DNA of 64,000 nt from assembly GCA_029834535.1 (NCBI GenBank), contig JAQMWT010000091.1:26001-90000 (forward strand). Reading direction: 5' to 3'. The notes beneath the pieces were generated by a model. The model had not been told where the DNA came from and did not search any database. It saw only the letters and a list, made by a program, of their open reading frames with translations. Made by a program: the position numbers and the translations under genes. Source of the DNA: Chrysophaeum taylorii (Eukaryota; Sar; Pelagophyceae; Pelagomonadales; Pelagomonadaceae). Every line of letters starts with the position of its first letter. Positions within the stretch are counted from its first letter, which is position 1. Below are positions 34,366 through 45,951 of this stretch, in pieces.

Positions 34366-36600
34366 AAAGGAAAGGCATACAAATAGCAACTCGCGCGCCA
34401 GCGGTACAAGGAACCGCTACAGCAGCAGCAGCGCCAGGCCGGATACGCTACCGGAATCGAAGCGGAGCTGTCGACGCAGCCGTTAATAGATCCGGCGTTG
34501 CGCAGGGTGTACAAAACGTGTCTTGGCTGTGGGAAGAACCGTGACCACCAACACGAAAATGGTTTATGTCCTCCCAATGGCAACCCCAACAGGAAGCAGG
34601 GCGCCATTCGAACGCTGAAGGAACGCGGATTTCCCGCGACTGACAAAGGACAGGCGAAGTTCCGACAACCTCTTTCGGCAAGGCATGCGACGATGTACGC
34701 ACCCACGGGTCAACCGATTCAGGCACCTCTTGAACAGCAACCCCAGGTGGTCTACGCCGCAGCACAGGGAACAGGTTCAGGGTCGCCGCAGCAGGTTGCA
34801 GGTCCGCCGCAGCAGGATCTCCCGCAGCAGGTTGCAACCCAACAGGTCGTGCAGAATACTCTGAGGCCAGAGGACATTGTTCAAGCCGCTCGTACGATGT
34901 CGTTTATACGACAGGCTCATCAGACGACTAGTACGTTGAGAGAACAGCGCCCGCAAGATCGCGCTGTTCATGCCAGCTATTGCAATGATGGAGTTGCAGC
35001 TCAATGGCTCGATGCCATTCAGTGAGGATCAGGATGGAATCAAACGGTCTCAGTGTTGCACTGTGCTGAATTCGGAGCTCATCGAAGGAAACGTGTCTGA
35101 CGATAACGATGATACTGGAAGCGATGAAGACGCCTTTCCGTCAGAGAAGTATCATTTCCAAGATGAGCCGATGGATCCTCGAGAGTTTCTGGTGATTCCT
35201 GCGGAGACTTGGGAAGCGGAAGAATGCCAGGATCTTGCTGTGCACGAGGCCCCAAATCCATCTTTCCTTTGTGATACACCGGACGTCTCTGAGTTCGAGT
35301 ACCCTGTCGTGCTCGATGTACATGATCGTCTGCACGCTACCACCGTGACACCGCCAGGAGATGGTCCTGCCTAGGATACCGAGGCTTACCCGAGCATCTC
35401 ATCCGATTTTGAGGATTACTGTCCTCAAACCGCAATGAATACAGTTGGCACTGATTCGTCCCATCGTGAAAATAATGTGGTGACGTATGACGGAACGAGG
35501 CTAACATGCCTGACCTACATTCCAGTCGCTGTCTCTTCTCAGGATGGCTCGACTCATTGCATTACAGCTGCTGGATTAGATGGGATGAGTGACTCGCCTT
35601 ATATCAACCATCGACTTAGCGCGAAGTTGAGACAGGACGGCGAGATCGTGTACCGTCAGCCACTTCCGTGCACGGGCACTCTTGGTGGTTCGGGTGGTTC
35701 AGGAGCAGCTATAGAGGAAAGTGTGGTGCTCCCTTGTGTCTCTGACGCCAGGGAGATCCACGCTGCTGATGTTCTTCGTTGGACGGACAAATGGTCAGCT
35801 CCTTTTGGGAGCCCGGGATTTGCGTCTGTTGGGTGCTATCGTGGATTACACCGAGGAGACTGCCACTTTCCGTCGCTCTGAGGTCACCATAGGGGTCATC
35901 GAGAGTAGTGTGGCCGACGTTCCCCAGGATTACCAAGGAGTTGTCTTGTACAATGACGCCTTCGACGCAACTCCGACGACATTACCGATGTTTCCAACAG
36001 CTAGGCTTGCCGTGCAGGACGGAAATACGAGGCAATGGAAATTTTTGATCCCCCGTGGAGTTATGCAAGCCTCTTGCGGTCAATCCAATCCAGGGCCGAT
36101 CACGGTCGTACTCTTCTCAGACAGCCTCCGTTGGAAGGCAGCCGCCACGCTCCGCACGATTCGCCCGGATCTACGGCAGATCAACCGCCTTCTCGTCGAA
36201 ATTCTCGTGAAGATGGGAGCTTCGTCCCTCGCTTCGCCTATGTCACGAACACGCGGCACCTCTTGCCTAGTCATCCCTACATGCTAGAGCTCGAGTGCGA
36301 TGTTCCGCTGACGAAGGGACAAGCTTATCGCCCTCATCGGTCGCTGCATTCAGATCTTCGTGTGATACCAGGATCACATTCGCCCTACTCACCGGAGCCG
36401 AACGAAGTGCACGTGGCTGTAGAGCACATTGAAGAAGGCCCAATCGGCTTTGATCCCGACGCGCCCATGATCGAAGGAGAGGTCGTGCGGCACGAAGGAT
36501 GTGCGAATGTTCAGCTCGAAAGCTACTGAAGAAGACCCTGACGTTTGTTACGCCACCGTTTCAGTGGACGAAGACGAGACTGACATGAAGATGAGGTTTT
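34366..36600 (+). pseudogene. Zinc knuckle, protease-like region and linker, copy a
   Basis: A CX2C...HX4C finger (CLGCGKNRDHQHENGLC) lies near 34,510-34,565. Gln-rich sequence follows, then an acidic stretch. The protease-like domain has GLDGMSDSPYI near 35,572-35,605 and TNGQLLLGARDLRLLGAIV near 35,780, as in retropepsins. The linker contains YMLELECDVPL and EVHVAVEHIEEGPIG. Frame changes occur near 35,380, 35,730 and 36,520-36,600. Domain order and motifs match copies b and c. Confidence 0.65.
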
Positions 36601-36604
36601 GGCT

Positions 36605-37302
36605 GGATGACCTCCTCCTGAGCCTCGTCCAGATGAAGAGCAAAAAAACACCGCTGAAACGGAGGTTTTCGCTAAAGAGCTGCTAGCTAAGCTTGCTTCT
36701 TTGGCCTGGTTACCTTTCACCTACACCTTTGTCGTCGTTTATTTTGCCGGCGCTGGTGGCTCGACTTTGGGTATCCGACGATGCAATGTGCTATTCGGAG
36801 CCTCGTTTCGCATCGTCTTAGCTTTGGACTCTTGTCCACAAGCCCGTGCTGTCTGCCAGCTTAATTTTCCAGGAATTCCTTAAGTCTCGCTTGATTCAGG
36901 GGGATTCCATCGTCGCACGTATGACTCGGTGTTGACTTACTTGTCGGGAGACTACTGGAGGCATTCTTACTTTCATGTGAGCCCACCTTGCATTTATGGG
37001 TCAACCGGCATTCAGCACTATCGAGATGCGCGCAAGGGCGCCACCATTGCTTCGTGGGTCTTGCGTCGTTTTCGGAACGCACCTCACGTGATTGGACGAT
37101 GGATGTTGGAACAAGAACCGTCCGTGATACTGTTCGTAAATCGCGGTTTTTACGTTCCCCGCATTGTCGACTTCTACAGCATCACACCCGAGTTGCTATG
37201 TTCACGCACGCGTCTACTTGCGTGTAATGCCCGCATGTCGCTACCGCTACTTACGCGTGTACTAACAAACTTACAATACCGTTCTGGTCCGGCTTTGGGA
37301 TT
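36605..37302 (+). pseudogene. C5-cytosine DNA methyltransferase domain, copy a, 3' truncated
   Basis: Motif I is VVYFAGAGGSTLGIRRC (36,733-36,785), which binds S-adenosylmethionine, followed by ALDSCPQA and a CQLNFP segment. Motif IV has the catalytic-type SPPCIYGS (about 36,980-37,003). A Glu-containing block (WMLEQEPSVI) sits at motif VI, and the motif VIII arginines are in CSRTRLL. A TAA and a small frame break lie near 36,882. Sequence homologous to copia leader replaces motifs IX-X after about 37,302. Confidence 0.8.
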
Positions 37303-38475
37303 TGCGAGTTTATCTCTGAAGTTCCACAGGATTCCCAGTTGAGATTCGTCTCTCTGACGTTCCTGAGACGATAGTCAAGTCCAAACAACGTGCTATCGGT
37401 GTGTGAAAGGCAAGACGACGAGAAAACAAACCCCGACGAAAATGGGTTCTCGCAGTCAGCAAGACGCCATGATACAGGAGATAAAGGATCTCCAAGCAAA
37501 AGTAGCCGCTAGCGAAGCCGAGAGTAGAGCGGAGCTTCCGCTGCCTTCGCAGCTGCTTCCGAAGCCAATGCCAAAGTCGCTCGACTTGAAGCTCAATTTG
37601 CACAGTTTCTGGGACGTACTCCACCCCCCACTGTCGCTGCTGCGACTCCTCCTCCTATTCCGGCACCCCCAGATCCCTCCTTCAACACCAAACCCAAGCC
37701 CGCTACCTTCTCCGAACCCCCCAGCTCTGTCCTCAAGTCAATGGACGGCGCTCAAGTCACCCCTCCGATGCTCTCCTACCATGTATGGCAGCTGTCCACG
37801 TACCATCGCATGCCTGAAACTTGCATTTCCAAGTATTTCATTCGGAACCTCTTCACATGGGCATCCATCTTACGCGGCCCCACCGACTCTGCCGACGATC
37901 TTCTGAGCTATTGCGTCGCCGAATACGACAAGGATCCCCAACTACATGCCACTGCCGGCAATACCCCAGACTTTTCCGGTCTTAAGGTATACTACCAAGG
38001 CGCATACCGCACCTTCGGCACGGACTTCTGCGAAAACATATATTACCCCAAGTATCGCGAGCTCGAAGGGAAGGACAAAGACCTGCACCAACCATCACTT
38101 GGAAAACTTTACCACATCACGCTGCCGCACCTGGAAGGCAAAGAAGACGACGTCATCGTCTACCTCCGCGAGACAGTCCAACCCTTGTTCCGTCGTTTCC
38201 TCCACGCTGGCCCCAATTCCGTGAAGCACCCTGCCTACGACGAAATCGACAAGCTTGGGTCGACTCACCCCATCGGTCCAGAGTTTGTTCACCAAGTCCG
38301 CATAGCGCTCGACAAGCATACCGGGCAGAACCATGTCTACCACGCGCACTATGTGTATAACACATATTTGGAGACCCCGTTCGACCCAGAGTACCACGAA
38401 CGAGCCAGCTCACTACATCGACTACATGCGCCATGTTCAAGAGCAACTCCGGCAAATCCCCGATGATCCCTCGCT
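37303..38475 (+). pseudogene. Copia-type leader end and Gag
   Basis: 37,320-37,420 resembles 39,690-39,780 (TAGTCAAGTC, TGCTA..GGTG..GAAAG), the end of a copia LTR and its leader. Gag begins MGSRSQQDAMIQEIKDLQAK (37,442) with a coiled coil. A frameshift near 37,530 leads to a proline-rich stretch, and from 37,741 a helical capsid-like domain follows (SYHVWQLSTYHRMPE, ISKYFIRNLFTW). A second frameshift lies near 38,395. Similarity to known Gag families is not certain. Confidence 0.5.
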
Positions 38476-38481
38476 TCACCT

Positions 38482-38883
38482 TGGAGAGATTTGACCCTCT
38501 CCGGGTACATGGTAGAGGCCGCATGCGGTCTTAGGCGTGTACAGTCCATTCCGCATTTACTACACAAGGCAGGAATTGGCTCCTTACCCCCCAGGGACAT
38601 TAAGTCCCGTATAAGCTTTCCCACGGACAACGAGGGACAGAGCTCCGGCTAATTAAGCAAAAGACTCTGGACCTTACGGCACGCACCTGGAGGATTTCCC
38701 CTTGTTGGAAGAGAAACTCTATATGTTATCTCATATCTAGAAAAAACGGAAAGCGGAAGGGGAGAAGGGTAATCATGAGGGAAAGCCGTATTAACTAGGA
38801 GAGAAAAGCCTCGCGATGATGGAGTGTGAGAAAGGTGCAAGAAGTCCCAGAGCGCCGTACATATTGTGAGTCAACTCTCTGGA
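38482..38883 (-). repeat. Solo copia LTR
   Basis: 402 bp, TGGAGAGATTTGACCC at the left and TCAACTCTCTGGA at the right on the plus strand, homologous along its whole length to 8,846-9,246. Neither a primer site nor internal sequence is next to it. No clean 5-bp target duplication was found. Confidence 0.7.
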
Positions 38884-39426
38884 GCCCCTCAACGTGTGGA
38901 AGATGCTTTATGTATTCCAGACGTTCGTGAGAATGCGAAGATTGTGCACTCGACGTGAAACGTCGAACAATTAAACAAGACAAAACAAAACAAAACAAGG
39001 ACAGGTATTAGTGTTTATGGTGAAGGGGAAGACGCGCTGCGCGTTGTTAAATTGCGCATTGCATTCTGATCCACCTTCGAAGGTGAGATGTAGTCCAACT
39101 CATCTTCAGTCTCTTTCGATTCGTCTGGTTGCTCCACTTGCGAGGACTCATCATTATCGGTGTTGTCCAATGCCGTACCATTATGAAAAGCAAACAAAGT
39201 ACTGAGCGGAGGAAGCACTGATGTTACATAAGAGAGAGCAGCAGCCGGTGACATGAAACGAAGGTCGGTGGCAGTTGTTGGATTATCATTGGGGTCAAAC
39301 TACATCTCATGTAGGTTTGTAGCGGCTTCTTCGAGTCGAGCTTGCTGAGCAGGGTTTTCTTCGGTAAATTTCTCGTTATATTGCTCAAAAGATCCAAGGA
39401 TTAGGCGGGCGAGAACCTGGGTGAGC
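38884..39426 (-). other. Unassigned retroelement sequence, possible Gag fragment
   Basis: The minus strand has an open stretch (39,254-39,015) starting MSPAAALSYVTSVLPPLSTL, preceded in the same direction by ARLILGSFEQYNEKFTEENP and one TAG. The acidic, helical character fits a Gag N-terminus, but I cannot match it to another copy. AAAAC repeats lie near 38,978. Confidence 0.35.
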
Positions 39427-39780
39427 TAGAGATAGAAAATTCCATTTAGGGTCAGGACCCCCCTTATCTCACACTCACACCAAATATATAACAAATCGCT
39501 GTGTCGAACACCGTGCCGCTCTTTGTGTCGTTAGAGACAGGACCAACACGAGTGGCACTACCACTGCCACCATTCTCTACCAAGGACACAGTGATTTTTA
39601 CTGTTCTCTGGGTTTGGACCCAGTCCGGTACTGGTAGAGAAACGTCCTCCGAAAGACAGCGATCTCGATCGAGGTCTCGGACAAAGACCCAGGATTTCCA
39701 GGTAAGAGCAATCTCCTGAAGTTCCTGGAAGTTCTAAGACCGTAGTCAAGTCACATCGCTTGCTACTGGTGAAAAAGTGT
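39427..39780 (+). repeat. Copia-type LTR, second family
   Basis: From TAGAGATAGAAAATTCC to about the A-tract at 39,779. Blocks recur at 54,528-54,635 with 60,362-60,480 and, inverted, at 62,640-62,990 and 48,400-48,670. A shared block is CACAGTGATTTTTACTGTTC. Exact termini are not fixed. Confidence 0.6.
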
Positions 39781-39832
39781 AAAAAAAAAAAAAAACAGAA
39801 AAGTGTGAAAGCAACCAACAACAGCGCGCAAA

Positions 39833-41820
39833 ATGCAGCCCCGACAACATGACGACTCACGACCCACAAGTCCCGAGTCTGGAATTAGCAATTCGCTACG
39901 CCACAAGAGCTCTGAGCTTTCTGGCAACCGCTCCAACAGCTCCTAGATGATTTGTCTAATCGGATCACCATTGATTGCGCTAATCTCAGAGACAAAAACG
40001 CTGCTGAAAATGCTGCGCTCGCCGCAAAAAATCGCTGCCGCCGCAAGAATCGAAGCTCAATACGAGCAACTCGACCAGGACGAGCAACTTGAACTGGCTT
40101 CCCCACCAGCTGTTCTTACGGCAACCCCCCTCACGCGAACTTCTCACGAAGTCGCGACCCAAGACCCGATCATCTCGATGGTCACCCCCCCTCCTGCTCT
40201 TCAATTTAAAACGTTCTCGAACATGAACAGACCCACCTCCTGCCATCCACCACACCGGATGTCAAACACCCCACGGCAAAGTCTCAGACCCCACTGCCTT
40301 CCCTCCGGACCCAGGCATAGCCAAGGTTACTCCACAACCTGGCACACCCCACATTCACGAGGACACTCCACCTTGTTCGAATATCGCACCATCGATGTTG
40401 AACACTCCACCACCACCACCACTAAACATTACTCCCTTCACTCCACCAACCCCACCGGAGCCTCCACCTCCTTCACTGGAACCTAACTCCCCACTATCGG
40501 CGACTCCCCCTTCACCATCTATTCAAGTTCACCAACATCCTCGTCAACCCCTTCGCCGCAACACTCATTTCTTTCCTGATGATCATGCCACCTACGGCCA
40601 TGACGGCCCCGGCACTGCCATCCCTGACCAAGCCCCCACCGCGGCTAAAGCTCCTGCCGCCCAACCATCGGACCCTCCTGACCGACCTTCATCATCTTTC
40701 GAAAGTCGCTGTCCTCCCGATTTTCATCTCCACCCGCGTGATTGCGCACTCCACGGCTACGACCATTTCCCCATCTCCACCCAAGCAACACTCCACCTTC
40801 TTTCTCAATGTTCCAATGCACCTCCGTCTGCGCTCCTACTCGAGTTGGCCACCACTCAGGCTGCATTCCGCTCCCAAACCGCGGACTTGGCCGCAACCAA
40901 GGCGACGCTCACTCTCGGAGACGACACATTGTCCTCCACTGCCGCCAAACTCACCATAACCGACGCCGCCCTAGCCTTCGCCACTGCCCAGCTCGCAATC
41001 CAAGCTGACGAATTGGTCTCCGCCCACGCGGAACTCCATGTCACCCACACCCAGCTCAAGGCACTCGAAACTGCCCACGCTGACATCCGCAACTCCCACT
41101 TTGAAACCAACGCCGTCCTCCAAACCATTCTTATCTCCTTGGATGCCACCCACCCCACCCAAGATGCTGCATCTCTTTCACCTCCTTTCCCAATTCTAAC
41201 TAACTTAACTAACTAACTTCAGACCTCTCCCGAGCATGGGAGCCAGGCCGGACCGACAGGAGCCAGTCCGGAATCACGGGCCTGTAGACGAGGAGCGCCG
41301 AAAGGTCGGTCAGCGGAGAGTGACCATCAAGCTTGTCGCCATGCGACGAGGAGACCGCGATGTGACTGACGACCAACTCGTCGATAACCTTCCGTCTTCG
41401 CCCCCCGGCCATACCCCGTCCCACTGCGAACGTTCCGGCTGCCAACCGGCCCGCCCGGGAGGCGAATAGGTGCCAACCTACGCCGGGAGGGCGGATGCCC
41501 TCGCAAGGCTCAGGATTCATGAGGCACCGTCCTCCATCGCAACCGCAGTCGGCGATCAGGGTAATTTCCCAATTCACCACCTACCTTCATCCCATTCCGA
41601 ACAAACCTCCAACGCCTCCCTCCAGATTCTCCCCGAGTATCATCCCCACCTCCACGGATGCCCCGGACCTGGTTCTCCTGGTTCACCACCCACTCCGTCT
41701 ATCTGTTCTCATCCCCCCGCCATCTCTGCCCCCTCCTCCTCTGCCAAATCACTCTTCGCCTCTCTGGCACCCCCTGAACCCCTTTGCACCCACTCGCTTT
41801 CTCCGCCATCTGGTTCATTC
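39833..41820 (+). pseudogene. Copia-type Gag with long coiled coil, split by a SINE
   Basis: Starts at 39,833 (MQPRQHDDSRPTS) with early frame breaks. The main open part 40,395-41,196 is Pro-rich, then a strongly heptad-repeated Ala/Thr/Leu coiled coil (around TTQAAFRSQTADLAATKA). After the SINE the frame resumes in IHHLPSSHSEQTSN up to about 41,820, where the minus-strand methyltransferase element begins. Confidence 0.5.
41197..41564 (-). mobile_element. SINE-like retroposon, subfamily A, copy 4
   Basis: Complete copy with hairpin and tail, flanked by an 11-bp perfect target duplication TTTCCCAATTC at 41,186-41,196 and 41,565-41,575. It interrupts the Gag coiled-coil ORF. Confidence 0.9.
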
Positions 41821-41829
41821 CAACTCGAC

Positions 41830-43158
41830 CAGGCGCGTCCGCCCACGGAACGTCGTACTTATTGAAATACGCAGGTCGCTCCTTCGCGGTGCCTTCTTCT
41901 TCCGCAGTTGCGGAGGGCTGGTTGTTGGTTTGGTTGCTCTGCATAACAGCAGTGGCGACGGTGCCCCCTGCAAAAGACTGGGCCGTCCCAGGCGATGTAA
42001 CCGAAGGTGGTGGCGGGGTGGCGGGGGCAGCACCTGATGGTGCAGGACTCGCAGGAGAGTAGAGTTCATCGGGCGAAATCCATGACACACTTCGAGTGGC
42101 AGGGTCGAGCGTTGGAAAGCGCGACTCGACAGCAAAGGGTGAAAACCGTAGAATATGGTGATCGGGTTGTGCTATCGTCGTCGTCGCAATATTCCGCAAC
42201 TTACCCAAATTTCGAAGTGAAGGATCAAACGAATTGTGCACTGCTAGCGCGATCTGCGTCATAGTCGCGGGTGGCACCATACTGCCAAGCATCTTCATAG
42301 CTCCTGTCTCTGAGACTTTCTCACCCCATTGCCACGTAGCAGGAACGGTCATAATTTCCTGGTGCATCTGCAACGTGAGTGGATGGGTGTTCGAGAAATG
42401 AGGTCCCAATAGGAGTTTATTGCGCGTCACCGTGAAGGCAGGGCCGATAGCCGGGCGCGTAGATGAGAAACTGTTCACTATAATGAGCGCGTGACAACCC
42501 GTCAATCCCAACGCTGGCCCAAAACGGTCCCGTAAATTCGGTGGTACACGCGATAATAACGGCAGTTCCAAGCGAACATTGCAAGCAAGTAGGCGCGTGC
42601 GCGACCACAGTAGTTCTGGTGTAATACTACAAAAATCGACAATGCGCGGCACATAAAATGCGTGATGCACAAAAGAGATCACTGATGGTTCCTGCTCGAG
42701 TGTCCATCGTCCAGTTACATAAGGTGCGTTGCGGAAATGGCGCAGGATCCAAGAAGTAATAGTAGCGCCCTTGCGTGCGTCCCTGTAGTGCAAATTGGCA
42801 GTCGAACCATAGATACACGGTGGACTTGCGTGAAAATAAGAATGCTTCCAAAAATCTGAATGTAAATACGACAACACCAAGTCGTATGTACGACGATGAG
42901 ATTCCCCCAAATCGTACAAAACATAGGGAATCTTAGGAAAATTGAGCGCAAACGTGGCTCAGGCTTGGGGACAAGCATCCAAAGCCAAGACAATGCGAAA
43001 CGAACTGCCATATAGTTCATTGCATCGCCGGATACCCAACGTTGATCCTCCAGCACCAGCAAAATAGACGACGACAAAGGTGTAGGTGATGGGTATCCAA
43101 ACCAAGGAGGCGTGCTTAGATAGCAGCTCCTTAGCAGTTGCTTCCATCCCCATTTCTG
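41830..43158 (-). CDS. C5-cytosine DNA methyltransferase domain of retroelement, copy b
   Basis: The minus strand reads from MGMEATAKELL (43,153). Motif I is VVYFAGAGGSTLGIRRC (about 43,035-43,085), then ALDACPQA. Motif IV is ASPPCIYGS (about 42,808-42,832). TLEQEPSVI sits at motif VI, SRTRLL at motif VIII, SSTRPAIGPAFTVT leads to LTLQMHQEIMTVPATWQW at motif IX, and MLGSMVPPATMTQIA lies at motif X (about 42,255-42,300). This is the usual order for 5-methylcytosine transferases, with a short target-recognition region. One TGA near 42,959 replaces the Arg found in copy a. A Pro/Ala-rich tail follows to about 41,830. Confidence 0.85.
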
Positions 43159-43293
43159 GTGCTTTTTTTTACTTCTTCATCTGGAGGTGGCTCAGAATGA
43201 GGTCTGTCACTCAAGACATCCTCATCGACTTCATTCTCGTCAACCGCAGCCATGAGAGTCGCATGACAAACGTCCTCAGTGGCTTCTAGATGC

Positions 43294-43658
43294 TAACTAA
43301 CTAACTAACTTCAGACCTCTCCCGAGCATGGGAGACAGGCCGGACCGACAGGAGCCAGTCCGGAATCACGGGCCTGTAGACGAGGGGCGCCGAAAGGTGG
43401 GTCGGCGGAGAGTGATCATCAAGCTTGTCGCCATGCGATGAGGAGACCGCGATGTGACTGAGAACCAACTCGTCGATAACCTTCCGTCTGCGCCCCCCGG
43501 CCATACCCCGTCCCACTGCGAACGTTCCGGCTGCCAACCAGCCCGCCCGAGAGGCGAATAGGTGCCAACCTACGCCGGGAGGGCGGATGCCCTCGCAAGG
43601 CTCAGGATTCATGAGGCACCGTCCTCCATCGCAACCATGCGGTTGGCGATCAGGGTAA
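43294..43658 (-). mobile_element. SINE-like retroposon, subfamily A, copy 5
   Basis: Complete copy flanked by a perfect 13-bp target duplication GGCTTCTAGATGC at 43,281-43,293 and 43,659-43,671. It is inserted in the linker between the protease-like region and the methyltransferase of copy b. Confidence 0.9.
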
Positions 43659-43671
43659 GGCTTCTAGATGC

Positions 43672-45951
43672 ATGTTGACACATCCTTCGTGCGGCATGAT
43701 CTCGCCTTCGACCACCGGCACTTCGGGGTCGATACCAATGGGTTCTTCACCAATGTGCTCCACGGCCACATGAACTTCGTTGGGCTCGTCTGAGCAATAA
43801 GATGAATAGGAGCCAGGTACGAGGCGGAGATCTGGGAGGAGTGACCGATAAGGTCGGAATGCTTGGCCCTTTTCCAGCGGCACATCGCACTCTATCTCCA
43901 AGAAATACGGTTGCTCGGAAGAAGAAATCGAGTATTTGTCACATACGCGAAATGAGGGATGATATCTTCCTCGTCTGCAGGCATTCAAGTTGGTCTTCCG
44001 CTTTTTTGGCAGCCTTATCACCGCGATGAGCATGATGGTGATTCGCTCTGGCACGAATAGAGCGCAGCAGACTGTCATAACTCCACGGTTTACCAACTGG
44101 CGTCCAAGTTTGGGTATTCCCGTCTTGTATAGCGAGCTTAGCTGTCGGGAACATCTGCACTACCGGCGGAGTCGTATCGCATGCATCATTGTAAAGGACA
44201 GCTCCGTGCTGGTCTTGTGGCGAGGCGGAGGTCCGATTATTGATAACTCCGATGGTCACTTCAGAACGCCGGAAAATAGCTCTCTCTGTTGCATAATCCA
44301 AAATCGTACCCAAGAGTCTCGATTCTCGTGCTCCCAATAGTAACTGCCTATTAGTTTGACCAACAAAGAACATGAGCAGTATGGATGTCGTTGGCACCAA
44401 GGAGATCCGGAGAATGACCCATTCTCGGATAGCAGTTCCCAAACCTCCTGAGCCATTCAGAGTACGAATCGTAGGGAGTGGCTGACGATAGATGATCTTG
44501 CCGTCACGATCAACGATACAAGCGGTGATCGATGTAGGGGGAATCCGCCATGCCATCCAAACCGGCAGCGATGATGGAATAATTCGAACCATATAGCGAA
44601 GAGACAGCCACATGCACATACGTCAAAGAGGCGGATCTCGCGCCATCGTACCTCACGGCTTTATTTTCACGATGGTCGGGATCCTGAGCGGTATTCAACG
44701 CAGTCTGAGGGCAGAAACTCTCGAAATCCGAAGAGATGGAAGGGTGAGCGGCGTAACGCTCGGCGCAGTCGTCCCTCGGTGGCACTATATCCATAGCAAC
44801 CAAGGTATCCCGCAACACACGAACGATCGTATATCCCAATCCGTCATGATTATCTTCGTCTCCCGAGGGAACTCTGGGTGCAACTCCGGTCACTTCGGTA
44901 CTTTGCCCCTGCTCCACCCACGCATCTTCAGTGACGACCAAAAAGGAAGGCGGTTCCATGGGCTCACCAGGGGAATAGCCTTCTGCAGAGAAGCTATCAT
45001 CATCGCCTCCAACATCGTCATTGTCACCGTCATACACGTTACCTTCCATGAGCTCAGAATACTGTACAGTGCAGTAGTCCGCTCGCTTAGCATCATCCTG
45101 ATCTTCGCCAAGCACTTCAAGCCACTGAGCGGCGACACCATCATTGCGCTGGCTAGGGTTTGCTCTCTGCGGCTGTTGCCCTCTCACCGTTGGAGCCGTC
45201 TGCTGTGCTTGACGAAGTAAGTTCATAGTATTGAGAGCCGTAGTCAGACCCTCCAGGCGCACCGAGGTCTGAGCGGTCCGCTGCACTGCGGGCTGCCTTC
45301 GGACCACCTGCTGTTGAGTGCCTGCAACCACCTGTTCTTGAATGCCTGCAACCAACTGCATCGGACCACCTGCTGTTGAGTGCCTGCAACCACCTGTTCT
45401 TGAATGCCTGCAACCAACTGCAGTTGACCTGCACCTGGAACCTGTGCTGCTGTGTAGACCACCTGCGGCTGTTGTACAACGCGCGGCGCTAGCTGCATCA
45501 CCGAAGCCTGCCCTGCTGCAGCTAAAAGCGCCCGTCGGTATTGCTCCTGTCCATCTGGCGTCGCTGGAAAACCCGCATTCGTCAACGTCTGATCAGCACG
45601 TCTCTTCCTCGAGGGATTGTCCGGCACACGACACACACCGTTGTCGTAGTAAAAACTACCATGCCGGCCGCAACTAAGGCACGTCGTAATTGCTTGGCGC
45701 GTATTGGCATCTATCCCCTGTGGTAGCCAGGTTCCAAATCCCGAGTCAGTAACATAACCAACCCGTTGTACTGGCTGCAACTGCTGCATCTGCTGCTGCT
45801 GCTGCTCTCTCCTCATCCGTGGTGCGCGCTCCTTTCCCTTCTCCTTCTTAATCGCCTCTTCGATGTTGGTAGTAGGGTTGGCTTCCAAAATCTTGGAGAT
45901 CTGGATGGTCAATTGAATGACATCATTGAGCGTCAGAGTGGATGCTCTCAT
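43672..45951 (-). pseudogene. Zinc knuckle, protease-like region and linker, copy b
   Basis: From 45,951: a helical start, a Gln-rich stretch, a finger CLSCGRHGSFYYDNGVC, a repeated VAGxQxQVV segment, an acidic region, a protease-like site GLDGMADSPYI (about 44,530-44,562), then FVGQTNRQLLLGARESRLLG and FRRSEVTIGVI, and the linker YFLEIECDVPLEKGQAFRP. Frame changes occur near 45,300 (a 62-bp duplication) and 44,520. It overlaps the upstream Gag end by 4 bases. Confidence 0.65.
45301..45424. repeat. 62-bp tandem duplication
   Basis: Two copies of a CCACCTGCTGTTGAGTGCC-type unit start at 45,301 and 45,363. The length is not a multiple of three, so it shifts the reading frame of the protein encoded on the minus strand. 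Confidence 0.85.

Noticed and set aside
41699-41870. Extension of the methyltransferase tail ORF down to 41,699
   Set aside because: The last ~55 codons overlap plus-strand Gag sequence that continues from before the SINE, so this end is probably read-through into the neighbouring element.
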